A DNA stretch of 64,000 bases from contig NC_053146.1 in assembly GCF_016808335.1 (NCBI RefSeq), positions 23,058,637 through 23,122,636 of the forward strand. Reading direction: 5' to 3'. The notes under the pieces were generated by a model. That model had not been told where the DNA came from and searched no databases. It saw only the letters and a program-made list of their open reading frames with translations. The first letter of the stretch is position 1, and each line of letters opens with the position of its first letter. A program made the translations under genes and the position numbers. This DNA is from Panicum virgatum. Taxonomy: Eukaryota > Streptophyta > Magnoliopsida > Poales > Poaceae. Below, one piece after another: positions 32,729 through 44,089 of this stretch.

Positions 32729-33145
32729 GTGAAAAAGAGCTCGGCCCTTGTTTTCTATAACATATTTTTATATCACCATGAAATTGTGTGAATTATGGTA
32801 GTTTCTATAACATTAGTGAATTAAAATTACCACTTGTTCTACAAAAAGTTTAGTTTTCTATTTTTTAAATAACTAATTAAGGCACGCCATGAAAGTAGCT
32901 TGCAAAATATAGCATCAATATTACACATCAATATTAAAACATAAATAACTATGACGATTTCTATGACATTAATGTAAAAACGTCATATTTTGTGGGCTCA
33001 ATTATGACGAATTCAATAAAATGTCATAAATTTCTGGGCCTAGGGTCCATACCTTCAAATTCGTCATAGATTGTATGCAATTGTGATGCTCCATTAAAAT
33101 GTCATAAAATTTTCGTCATAGATCACCACATTTCTTGTAGTGATA

Positions 33146-33911
33146 TTTTTTGAGCCACCCCGGTCCTTCGCCGTCCTCCGTCAAGCCTTCATGGCTGCCT
33201 ACAGGTGCGAGATGGAGATGAAACAAGCAAGAAGAAGGCAAAGTTGCAAGTGGGCTAGATTTGTATCCATGAGCCAGCACAACCCAGCACAAAATATCCA
33301 CCGGATGCCAAAGCCCATTACTACTATTACTTGCTTTGATCTTCAGACTCCAGAACCCAATGCCCCTCGTCTTCCTCTTCGCCGTAGTAGCCAGCAGTCC
33401 AAGTGATGACGATGGCTACAGTTTGCACACCCGGCCGTGGGGCAGAGCCGGCAAGGGCCTAGATGATTTGGAGTTCCTTAGTGCTTTGCTAGTGCCTAGT
33501 GTTATGTGTATTCTTACAACATTCATCGTCATTTGAGGCATATGACTTCATTATTACTATAAATTTTTGATAGCGTATTGGTGCAAGAACTATAAATTTA
33601 TTCTTCAAATTTGAGGTAACATCCTAAAACTTCGCTTGAAATTTGTAAGATTGCGATGAACACGCTAATGCAGTGTGAATGGGTGTGTTTTTATATTTGG
33701 ATTAGTCACTCGCTTTAAGTTGCCCCACCTATAATATTTTTTTGGCTCCACCACTGGGTAAAAGAGTCTTTTTACAACCTGTTGGAAGCACTGGAAAACT
33801 AACAGAAGTGGCACACAGGTTAAGGAAATTTCGAAGAAGGGTACAGAGTAACTTTCTAATTTGGATGGCATGTAGGTCATTTCAATCTTTAATAATGGCA
33901 CACAGGTAAAA
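33146..33911. other. Sequence between CACTA element and element D
   Basis: This stretch joined 27284 before the CACTA insertion and 43793 before element D. Short open frames have no recognised domain. It holds two copies of TGGCACACAGG near 33810 and 33897. I see no gene. Confidence 0.4.
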
Positions 33912-33916
33912 GACTC

Positions 33917-35047
33917 TATTGATGCAAAAATCAACACACTAGAATCCGAGGGCAAGTGTTCGCCGAGTCACGGAAAGTAAACCAAGCGTGCCAGTCAATT
34001 TGACCTGAAATTGACAAGGGAGAAAACAAAGTCAAATTCGAGAGCGTATCGGCTGGGATTCCGAATATCTCTCAGATGGGCGTATCGGCAAGCTTTGCCG
34101 ATACTATAGAGGACAAAAAGATATTAAATGCAAGCACATAGTAAAAGAGCGCATCGGCAGGATCAGCCGATGCACTAAACGACAAAACCGGCTTTGAACA
34201 GCCGATTGCGTATGTATGACAAGATCTAAGCTACGAATGTGTAACTCAGATGATGTGAGCTAAAAATAGATCAAAACCAGCTCTTGAGATAACAAAAGTA
34301 TTACTCCAAAACCTAAAGCCCATCTAGTATGTTTTTAGATGTGATAATTGCCAAAAAGCATAGGAAAACCTACAAATCTAGCCGGTATCGATAATTGGTG
34401 AATAAATCTAGACGAGACGACAGCGATGCGCCCGGAAGTCAAAGCCTAGATAAACTCGATAACTTTTAAATAGATTTGAACGAAGTAACAGCGATGCGCC
34501 CGGTAGCTAAAGCTCAAATATACTCGGTAAAACGAAAACTCACCAGCAAATCAAGTCGCTCGAATGTGAGGCGTTCTTTATCAACTTGAAAGAACTCGTC
34601 GAAAAAAGAAAAGAAAAGGCGAAGTCGCCAAAAAAGTGCAAAGGAATTGTAAAGTTTGTTGTATTGGATGTATATCAAGTTTTTCCGGTCCCATACAACT
34701 GATATATATAGCCTAGCGCTATCAAATCCTAGCCAATCACGGCAAACATTACTTGACTTAAAAGAAAAGACTAACTAAAGATAAACTACTCTAAATACTA
34801 CAACCGAATCATCAAGATTCTCGTAGAGTCCGGATCCTCTCCGCCTTCCTTGACTTCATCGGCAACTCTCCATCGGCCGGATACCAGAGCTAGCGGATCA
34901 GCATCTTCAAAACATATTCCTCTGGACCATCGGACGGACTCCACCGGCCGATTCCAACCCTGTGCATCTTTTGGTTTCTTCCAAATCGGCCACCTTCCCT
35001 TCACAAAAATCACCTTCCTTGACACGTGTCAAAAAACGATGTCAACA
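33917..35047 (-). repeat. 3' LTR of element D
   Basis: A 1131-bp LTR, the downstream copy because gag-pol reads leftwards towards it. The start has mutated to TATTGATG. Confidence 0.92.
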
Positions 35048-35349
35048 CATGACCCCAGTTTCGGAATAATTTATTTTGTTCCGAAATTACTCCAACCAGC
35101 ATTCAAAGCCATTCCCCGTACCCCGTGCACACGGCATACCCCATACAACTAGGTAAAACTCTTCTTTGCCCCTGGCCTTTCGCCTTCCATCAGCGCAAAC
35201 CCAATGCGCCAATTCACCTTCTGTCTTTTCACTTACCCAGACTGGGCAATAAATATTACCCCTTGGCTCTGCATCAGCAACAAGTCTCCATTAGCTATAG
35301 CACTTTCTTCCTTCTTCCTTCAGCAAAAACCCTAGGTCTTCCTGTAGCA

Positions 35350-36142
35350 ATGGCGGGATCCAAGCGCACCGATGAGGGCCCCTCTGATATTCCGCCAGCG
35401 ATCCGCCGCCGCGTGGAGTAAGCCCTGTTCTCCCATCATCGGAGTGCCACGTTTTTGTTCAACATTCGATCTCTAATTTCTCTGCCTCTTTTCTGTGCAG
35501 TGACGATGCTTCTTCTGGTTCCTCCAACTCGGAGGGACCCATCTTTCTTGGTGTTCCCGAGAGCACCAAAGAGTTTATTCGTCAGCTCCTTCGCGAGAAG
35601 GACGAAGCTCGGGAGAATTACTCCTAGGAGACCATCATATCTCAGTGTCTCGCCTCCGAATTGGAGGCGGCACAAGCCGACCGGGCCATTGTCCCGGCTC
35701 AACTTACAGCCGCCGACTCCAGGGTCGCCTGTAAGTCACTCCTCCTAAAGCATTGTTTTCCCTTGCTTCACCAATCTCTTTTCTGACCCTTCACTTCAGT
35801 TCTGGAGTCGCAGATCCAAGCCCTCCATGCCACAGCCGCCCCGCGACCGGATCGGTGAACGCTCGCGGCAACACCGTCGCCGCCCGCTTAGAGGACATCC
35901 CCAACCGCGTCTGGGAGGTTCCCGGACATGGAGTCCGACGCGGCGCCGCTGTAGCCCTCGCCACAGCTCAGCTTGAGTCTGGCCACGACTTCCTGCAAAT
36001 CGAACCGGTCCACTTCCCGCTGGGCAGCAAAGACTGGTGGGCCTTCGAGGAGCTCACCGACGACATGGAGATGGCAGCCGCCACCATCTCCGAAGATGTC
36101 AGCATAGAGGCGGTCATCGGCAATGTCTTTGCCGATGATTAG
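35350..36142 (+). pseudogene. Antisense ORF of element D, spliced, decayed
   Basis: The plus-strand gene lies directly inside the 3' LTR and is antisense to pol. Exons by GT/AG and frame: 35350-35417 (MAGSKRTDEGPSD), 35501-35730 (FLGVPESTKEFIRQLLREKDEA, a coiled-coil-like stretch) and 35800-36142, ending FADD and TAG. Exon 2 has an in-frame TAG (near 35626) and exon 3 needs a frameshift to reach the frame with RVWEVPGHGVRRGAAVALA, which resembles the C-terminal part of hypothetical proteins common in grass genomes. The position is the same as in A and B, but no sequence similarity to their antisense protein is visible to me. Confidence 0.65.
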
Positions 36143-36398
36143 ATTTCTAGGAGTAGCATCTTCCTAGAAACAACTTTTGCTGTATCGGCCAGATCATCTG
36201 ATCGGCCTTTTTGTAAATGATATTATTAACGAAGTATTTCCCCTTTCTTGTCGATTTCCATTGCAACTTCTCACTTGATAACGCAAAAAACCAACCCTGA
36301 CCTGAATCTGAGCAGCTTGGATTGTGTGAATTTTTTGCACTAAGGGCAACACATATCGTGTCAGCCATAACAATTCAACTGATAACTCAATTAATCGG

Positions 36399-37922
36399 CT
36401 ATCCATCCACCCAAACGCTAGGGTAATACTTCTTCAAATATTTTTCGTTAAGGGCTCTAGAATACTCTTCCCCTTCGAGTGTCTCTAAAATATAAGCATT
36501 GCTAGGAACGCATCTGTTTACTCTGAATGGTCCCTCCCACGTTGGCGACCATTTGCCGAATTTTGAACTCTTTGTTCCTATCGGCAGTATCAACTTCCAA
36601 ACCAATTTCTCTTGCTCAAAGGTTTTAGCTTTTACCTTTTTATCATACCATCAGCTAACTCTGGCTTTATTCGCCTCAACATTTATAAGAGCCTTCAGCC
36701 GATGGCCAGCCAAATCCTCTAATTCATCTTTCATCAGAGCAGAATATTCATCGGCCGTCAATTGATTCTGAAACGTGACACGCCGTGAATCAAGTTTCAA
36801 CTCCCATGGGAGAACAGCTTCATGTCTGTATACCAAATGATATGGAAACAACTTTGTAGCACCATGACAAGCCATTCTGTATGCCCATAAAGCTTCATGA
36901 AGCACAGTATGCCACTTTCTAGGATATTCATCAATCTTCCTCTTGATCAATTTGATGACCCCTTTATTAGATGCTTCTGCCTGACCGTTAGCTTGGGCAT
37001 AATATGGAGAAGAATTCAGCAATTTAATTCCCATTCCAGTAGCAAATTCCTCAAATTCATCTGACGTAAACATAGTACCCTGATTGGTCGTAATGGTATG
37101 TGGAATACCAAACCGATAGATAATATGTTCTTTGACGAATTCAATCATCTCTTTCGATGTAACATTTTTCAGAGGAATTGCTTCAACCCACTTGGTGAAA
37201 TAATCAGTGGCCACCAAGATAAACTTATGATTTTTACTGGATAGAGGATATATCTGGCCGATCAAATCAATTCCCCATCCTCTAAATGGCCACAGCTTGA
37301 TTGTGGGATTCATGGCTGACGCAGGAACTCTTTGCACGCTACCAAACTTCTGACATTCTTGGCAACCTCTGTAATATGTGAAGCAATCTTCCAGTATCGT
37401 CAGCCAAAAATATCCATTCCTCCTGATCACCCATTTCATCTTATAGGCCGATTGATGGGATCCACAGACACCTCCGTGAATTTCACCCATTAACACCTTT
37501 GCTTTTTCTTTATCAATACATTTGAGCAAAACCACATCAATTGTCCGATAATATAAATCTTCCTCCAACAATACATACTTGATTGCTTGGAATCTGATTT
37601 TTCTGTTCACTTTCTTGGATGAATCTTTCAGATAATCAATAATATCTTTTCTCCAATCATCGGCTGTTAACTCTAAGGCCATTATTTCTTCCATCGGCCG
37701 ATATCCTGAAGCATGCTGAGCCAGCCGATTTGCATCACTGTTATAAAATTTGGGAACATGCTCGATGGTTACCTTCTTGAATTCTTTCAGCAGCCGGAGA
37801 CATTCTTCATGATATAATTGTAAAATATCATTTTTGCATTCATACTCCCCAACTAACTGATTGATCACCAGCATAGAATCTCCAAAAATCTCAATGGCAT
37901 CGGCTTTGATTTGTCGAAGTAA
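36399..37922 (-). pseudogene. Element D pol: integrase
   Basis: Read leftwards it holds the end of RNase H (GDSMLVINQLVGEYE), a His/Cys zinc finger (GGVCGSHQSAYKMKW, then CQECQKFG), and the integrase core with D in IDLIGQI and E in GQAEASNKG. The middle acidic residue is replaced: the codon at 37083-37085 gives N in TTNQGTMF where TDQGT is expected. A tail follows (WEGPFRVN, KKYYP) with the stop at 36399-36401. Another stop lies at 36651. Loss of the second catalytic Asp alone would abolish integration. Confidence 0.85.
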
Positions 37923-39641
37923 TTAAATCCCCTTGGGAATAGCACGATACTCAGCTTGATTATTGGTCCCAAAGGCTTCAATCGGAAATGAGAACTCAAA
38001 ATTTGCCCCCCGAGGGGAAATCAGCACCACACCAATTCCAGAACCGTTCCCACACGAAGATCCATCAAAAAATAAAGTCCAAAGAACAAGATCTACCATG
38101 CTTAGCTCTGGTCCACAATGTTGCACAACAAAATCGGCTACGGCTTGACTCTTAACTGCTTTAGCCGATTCATATCCCAAATCAAATTCTGATAATGCCA
38201 AAATCCACTTCCCTATTCTCCCTTTTAAAATCGGCAATGAGAGCATATATCTAATAACATCATCTTTGCTCACAACAACACATTCAACCGACAATAAATA
38301 ATGTCTAAGCTTGGTACAGGAGAAGTATAAGCAAAGACACAATCTCTCCACAGGAGAATACCTGATTTCAGTATCCAGCAGCCTTCTGCTCACAAAATAA
38401 ATAGCTCTTTCTTTTCCTTCAAATTCTTGAATAAATGCTGATCCGATAGCACACTCATCAGCCGATAAATACAATTTAAACGGCTTGTACTTTTGGGGAG
38501 GAACCAACACCGAAGGATTTACCAGATAATGTTTGATTTCATCCAATGCCTTCTGGTGTTCCTCTCTCCATACAAATTCCTGATCGGCCTTCAACTTCAG
38601 TAAAGAACTGAACGGCTGAATTTTTCCCGACAGATTAGATATAAATCTTCGAATAAAATTAATCTTGCCGATCAATGACTGAAGTTCAACCTTCGTCGTA
38701 GGGGCTTCAACTTTGTCGATGGCTGATATAGTCTTCTGACTAATTTCAATCCCTCGCTCATGTACCATAAAATGCAAGAATTGGCCAGCTGATACACCAA
38801 AAGCGCACTTGTTAGGATTCATCTTTAAACCATGCCTTCTGGTGCATTCCAAAGCTCTACGCAGATCGGCCAAATGTTCTTGGTGCCCCTTTGACTTCAC
38901 AACCACGTCATCAATGTATATCTCCACAATTTTGACGATGAGTTCATGAAAGATATAATTCATGGCTCTCTGGTACGTAGCGCCTACATTTGTTAGTCCG
39001 AAGATCATGACTACCCACTCGAATAAACCGAGATGTCCCGGACATCTGAACGCAGTTTTGTGGATGTCTTCTTCCGCCATAAAGATTTTGTTGTACCCAG
39101 CATTACCATCCATAAAACTGATCACCTTGTGCCCAGCAGCAGCATCTACCAACATATCAGCTATCGGCATGGGGTAACCATCCATTGGCGTAGCCTTGTT
39201 GAGATCCCTGAAATCAATGCATACCCGCAACTTGCCATTTTTCTTGTAAACAGGAACCACATTAGAAATCCATTTAGCATAATGACACTGCCAAATAAAA
39301 TTAGCTTCAATTAACTATGTAATCTCGGACTTTATATCTGGCAAAATCTTAGGATTACATCGCCTCGCTCCTTGTTGATAAGGCCGATATCCCGGTTTTA
39401 TAGGCAAACGATGTTCCACAATAGATCTATCCAAGCCAGGCATCTCATAATATTCCCAAGCAAAGCAATCTTTGTACTCTCTTAATAAACTTTTCAGTTC
39501 CTGCTTGTATTCGGGATCCAAGTTGGCACTAATAAACGTCGGCCTCGGTCTATCACCATCTCCGATATCAATTTCCTCTAGTAAATCGGCCGACGTAAAT
39601 CCATGCCCCAACTTCCCTTCTTCTTCTAGGAACTCATCCAT
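37923..39641 (-). pseudogene. Element D pol: reverse transcriptase and RNase H domains
   Basis: One frame from 39641 to 37923 is broken by TAG at 39315-39317 and ends at TAA 37923-37925, after which the same frame continues into integrase. It contains the pre-RT block (YKDCFAWEYYEMPGLD), RT fingers (CIDFRDLNKATP, DGYPMP), catalytic YIDDVVVKS, the RT connection with first RNase H, and the second RNase H (LFFDGSSCGNGSGIGV, TNNQAEYRA). Two RNase H domains indicate the Tat lineage. The region 39642-40265 before it, where protease is expected, is heavily broken and I cannot mark a protease active site with confidence. Confidence 0.87.
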
Positions 39642-40265
39642 TAGGAACTTTCTGAAGAACCGACTGCTTGGATCGGTGTGGAACTGTTACTAGCTGATTC
39701 ACCATCGGCCTTAGCATTGACACGCCAGACTTGTGATTTGACTCCTTTCCTGTTTAGAGTCTGTTCTTGCTCTTCCTCTATGATCTCTAGCTAGCGTAAC
39801 CTCTGAACACGTCGCTTCTGAGACCTGGTCAAACCTCCGGGACACCATTGAGATTGATTCGTGTGATCAGGCTCACGTTCTGGATCTCTTCGCATCGGCT
39901 AATCATCTTGCACTCTATCATCGGCCATCTGCTCCAGCCGATCATGTGCGGGTACTCTTCTTCCAGCAGGATCACGTAGCATGAATCTGCCCCCCCCCCC
40001 CCCGTCGATCATGCACCGATACCTTTTTCCCTAGCCGATCGTGCACAGGAGTGCGCTCACGCCGATAGGGTTCATGACGTGGCCTTTCATATGATCGGCT
40101 GCCTTGACCATTGCACTCGGGACAATCATATGCCGAAGGCAATGTCAACCCTTCTTCTCAGTAGTAGACAAAGAAAGGACACCTCCAATGATCTTGCTCG
40201 CGTCGCTCCTCTTCTTCTCTACGCTGTCGCCTTTCACGATTATGCTGAAACTTGTTCAACAGCAT

Positions 40266-42645
40266 TTAAGACGTGACACATCTACATGGTGTCGATGAAA
40301 GTCCAACATCCTTCATCGGACCCATTTCTTTGACCTCATCGGCCGCTATCTGCGCTTTAGGATCAACAGCCCAAGATCTCTTGGCCGATGACGACGTCAG
40401 AATCTTGGCTTGAGGAGAACCCTCATCTCTAGCCACATCAACCATGTTTGTGGCGAAAGGATGCCCGTCGATCTTCATCATCTTCTTGGGAGCCTCAAAT
40501 TTCAATCTCCCTTATTCGAAAGCCATCTGAATCTGCTGTCGGAAGACCTTGCACTCATTTGTGTCATGCGACGTGGCATTGCGCCACTTGCAGTACTTCA
40601 TATTCTTGAGCTCGTCCTCCGATGGAATCTTGTGATATGGCTTCAACTTGATCAACTCTTCTGACAATAACAAGTCAAAGATCTTGTCGACTTTGGTGAT
40701 GTCAAACCCATACGACTAAGGCTCTTTCTTTCCAAACGGACACGTCACCGGCTTCTTGTTGTTTTATATCCACTCAGCCGATGCGACTGTTTCTTGCTCC
40801 TCTTCAGACTCATCATTAACAGAATATTCCACATAGTTGATCTTCTTCTAAAAAGGCTTCTTGGACACGTAGGATTGAGTCTCTCCTGTCATCCGACTCG
40901 CGATCTGGCTAATACTTTCAAACTCCTGCGATGCATATTCATCTTTAATGTGCGGCAAGAGCCCATTGAATGCTGCATCGGCCAACTGCTGATCGGACAG
41001 AACCAAACTGTAACATCGGTTCTTGACATCTCTGAACCTTTGGATAAAAGCAGCAACCGATTCATCGTTTCTTTGTCTTAAGCCGGTCAAATCGGTCAAC
41101 TTTAACTCAGTAATCCCAGAGAAAAAGAACTGATGAAATTGTCTCTCTAGATCGGCCCAATATAATATGGAGTTTGCCGGCAAAGTGGTGAACCAAGCAA
41201 AGGCCGATCCAGACAAAGACAAGGAGAACAAACGGACTCTGAGTGCATCATGGTTGCCCGCCTCTCCCAACTGAAGAAGGAACCTATTAACATGCTCCAT
41301 CGTAGAAACTTCTCCCTACCCTGAGAACTTTGTGAAGTCAGGCATCTCGTACTTGTGTGGGAGAGGAATCTGATCATAAGCCGAAGGATAGGGAGTCTTG
41401 TACATAACAGATTGTTGCTTTGGCCTCAAACCAAACTGCTCTCTCATCACTTCAGCTATCTTTGTGCTCCAATCAACTTGCGGCTCAACTATTGGCATTT
41501 GCTGAGGGGGAAACCGTGCTCGCTGCATTGGTCATCATTGCAAGTTGCTGAGCTACATGGTTCATCGGTTGTCCAGCCGATTGCATCTGACATGTTTGCT
41601 GTGCTATCCGATTGGATGTTTGTTGAGTCATCGTCGGCTGTGGAGCCGATGGACTTACCGACTGTTGCCCAATAGCATCCATGTATGGTACACTGACACA
41701 CCGTATCTGTCCAGTTGCTTGATTGTGGAATACCCAGTTGACTCCCTTCCGATGCGGAGATTGCGACAACACTTCTAAAGGAGACTGGGGTTGGAGCAGG
41801 ATAACAAGATGCTGCTGTGGGGTCATCGGCGGTGGCGCCGATGCATTAGCTTGTGCCATCTATTGTGGACTCCATGCGCCTTATGCATTCAGTTTGTGTT
41901 GCCGATGCATCCTGCTGTGCACCCATCGGCTGAACGACCGATGGACAGGCTGAGAGGCTATCAGCTGAGAAGCCGACGCATTAAACTGCATCTTGGGTGG
42001 CGTAGAAAAGAAATCCGAATGCATACCATACCCAGTAGCAGGATTCCATCCTTTAGGAAATACGGACGCAGATCCATCTTGCACAGTTGTAGCAATCGGC
42101 GGCATGGTTGAGTAGATAGGATCTGCTGTACCCGCCGATGCTGCAGTAGTCATCTGGGGTGGAGTTTGACTGTTGCTTGTTCCTGCCTGGCTATTTTGAG
42201 CCGACAGGGCTGCTGCCATAGATATTTCCAAGAGAACATACTACATCTGATCTGGTTGTATATAGCAAGGACCCATGCACCCTGGAAACGTACCTTCAGC
42301 AAAAGTCTTAACCACCGCATTGTGCACTGTGTTGCCCATAACTGTTGCACTCTTGATGAAGGCTTGTGCCACAGCTTGGCCAACTGCGTCTATCATCTTG
42401 CTTTCACGTTGAGCCTCTGTCAATGGCTGGAAAGATGGAAGATTAAACTTCTTGATCACCTCACCAGATCTGTTGACACTGTACGACTTGAGGCATTCAC
42501 GTTTGAATCTCTCCACCAGCTCTTCATATTCCTTCTTTTGTTCTTCTTTGAGCTTGCCTTCAGGAACAGGAATATGGTTTTCTTCACTAACTGCAGATTT
42601 ATCTGTGATTTCCACCATGTTGAAGCTTTCGGTCCCACCAGGCAT
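40266..42645 (-). pseudogene. Element D gag
   Basis: It starts MPGGTES at 42645, 12 bases inside the 5' LTR. It has a charged N-terminal part (KLKEEQKKEYEELVERF), a long Gln/Met/Ala-rich linker, then the Retrotrans_gag core (FAWFTTLPANSI, WADLERQFHQFF, SVAAFIQRFRDVKNRC) and a knuckle-like C-H-C block (YCKWRNATSHDTNEC). In-frame stops at 42241, 41881, 41316 and 40848 and a frameshift near 41510 disrupt it. Confidence 0.82.
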
Positions 42646-42649
42646 GCCA
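42632..42649 (-). other. Putative primer binding site, element D
   Basis: Seven bases inside the 5' LTR the minus strand reads TGGCATGCCTGGTGGGAC. The site would overlap the gag start codon. The tRNA is not assigned, so this is tentative. Confidence 0.35.
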
Positions 42650-42656
42650 AAAGATG

Positions 42657-43787
42657 TGTTGACGCAAAAATCAACACACTGGAATTCGAGGGCAAGTGTT
42701 CGCCGAGTCACGAAATGTCAACCAAGCGTGTCAGTCAATTTGACCTGAAATTGACAAGAGAGAAAACAAAGTCAAATTCAAGAGCGTATTGGCTGGGATT
42801 CCGAATATCTCTCAGATGGGCGTATCGGCAAGCTTTGCTGATACTATAGATGACAAAAAGATATTAAATGCAAGCATGTAGTAAAAGAGCGCATCGGCAG
42901 GATCAGCCGATGCACTAAACGACAAAACCGGCTTTGAACAGCCGATTGCGTATGTATGACAAGATCTAAGCTACGAATGTGTAACTCAGATGATGTGAGC
43001 TAAAAACAGATCTAAACCGGCTCTTGAGATAGCAAAAGTGTTACTCCAAAACCTAAAGTCGATCTAGTATGTTTTTAGATGTGATAATGGCCAAAAAGCA
43101 TAGGAAAACCTACAAATCTAGCCGATTTCAATAATTGGTTAATAAATCTAGACGAGACGACAGAGATGCGCCCGGAAGTCAAAACCTAGATAAACTCGAT
43201 AACTTTTGAATAGATTTGAACGAAGCTACAGCGATGCGCCTGATAGCTAAAGCTCAAATATACTCGGTAAAACGAAAACTTACCAGCAAATCAAGTCGCT
43301 CGAATGTGAGGCGTCCTTGATGAACTTGAAAGACCTCGTCGAAAAAAGAAAAGAAAAGGTGAAGTCACCAAAAAAGTGCAAAAGAATTGTAAAGTTTATT
43401 GTATTGGATGTGTATCAAGTTTTTCCGGTCCCTTACAACTGATATATATAGCCTAGCGCTATCAAATCCTAGCCGATCACGGCAAACATTACTTGACTTA
43501 AAAGAAAAGACTAACTAAAGATAAACTACTCTAAATACTACAACTGAATCATCAAGATTCTCGTAGAGTCCGGATCCTCTCCTCCTTCCTCGACTTCATC
43601 GGCAACTCTCCATCAGCCGGATACCAGAGCTAGCGGATCAGCATCTTCAAAGCATATTCCTCTGGCCCATCGGACGGACTCCATCGGCCGATTCCAACCC
43701 TGTGCATCTTTTGGTTTCTTCCAAATCGGCCACCTTCCCTTCACAAAAATCACCTTCCTTGACACGTGTCAAAAAATGGTGTCAACA
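42657..43787 (-). repeat. 5' LTR of element D
   Basis: A 1131-bp LTR from TGTTGACGC to GTCAACA, the same length as its partner at 33917. A TATATATA stretch lies near 43443. Confidence 0.93.
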
Positions 43788-43792
43788 GACTC

Positions 43793-44089
43793 AAAGTTAA
43801 ACCAGTGCGGCAGTGATAGTGTCACGCTGCAAAATTCATATCTATATCGAATTGCATGTGTGGTTATTTCATTTTAGATAAAATTCTAAAATTTGATTTC
43901 TTTTGTTCAATTGCTTTTTGTTTTAGAATCGCTTTGCTTAAGAAAGTTGAAATGTGCATCAGATTACCATGCTAGTGCAGTTTTTGAATTGTTGAATTTG
44001 AAATTAATTATTGTGCCCAAGTTCTGTAGAAAATTAGCAATCTTGTTTGCTTAGTGGTACTTAGAGTTCCATTTAATTCGGTACACTCA
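43793..44089. other. Short stretch right of element D
   Basis: AT-rich sequence with no ORF or repeat that I recognise. It was contiguous with 33911 before element D inserted. Confidence 0.4.

Larger units (their letters stand above)
27285..33142. mobile_element. Non-autonomous CACTA (En/Spm-type) DNA transposon
   Basis: Terminal inverted repeats are CACTACAAAAAATCTGGTGATC (left, 27285-27306, with the inner part GGTGATC) and the complement of a right end ending CTTGTAGTG. The flanking 3-bp duplication is ATA (27282-27284 and 33143-33145). Subterminal regions are packed with CGTCATAGAT/TGACG-type short repeats in both orientations (27300-27470 and 32950-33130), as in CACTA elements. No transposase domain is visible in its 5858 bases. 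The interior is mostly AT-rich with a captured GC-rich segment and three tRNA-like units. Confidence 0.92.
33917..43787 (-). mobile_element. Element D: complete Tat-type Ty3/gypsy retrotransposon
   Basis: LTRs at 33917-35047 and 42657-43787 are each 1131 bp and run from TGTTGACG (TATTGATG in the left copy) to GTCAACA. Target duplication GACTC at 33912-33916 and 43788-43792 is perfect. A hand count gives about 55 mismatches between LTRs (near 5%), mostly transitions. Gag-pol is on the minus strand and a spliced gene sits on the plus strand between 3' LTR and integrase, as in A and B but with unrelated LTRs. The words ATCGGC/GCCGAT recur throughout. Stops and frameshifts in every ORF show it is inactive. 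Confidence 0.93.

Noticed and set aside
18749..43787. Integrated plant pararetrovirus
   Set aside because: LTRs with target duplications, integrase after RNase H and dual RNase H domains identify Ty3/gypsy Tat retrotransposons; no movement protein or virus-type coat region.
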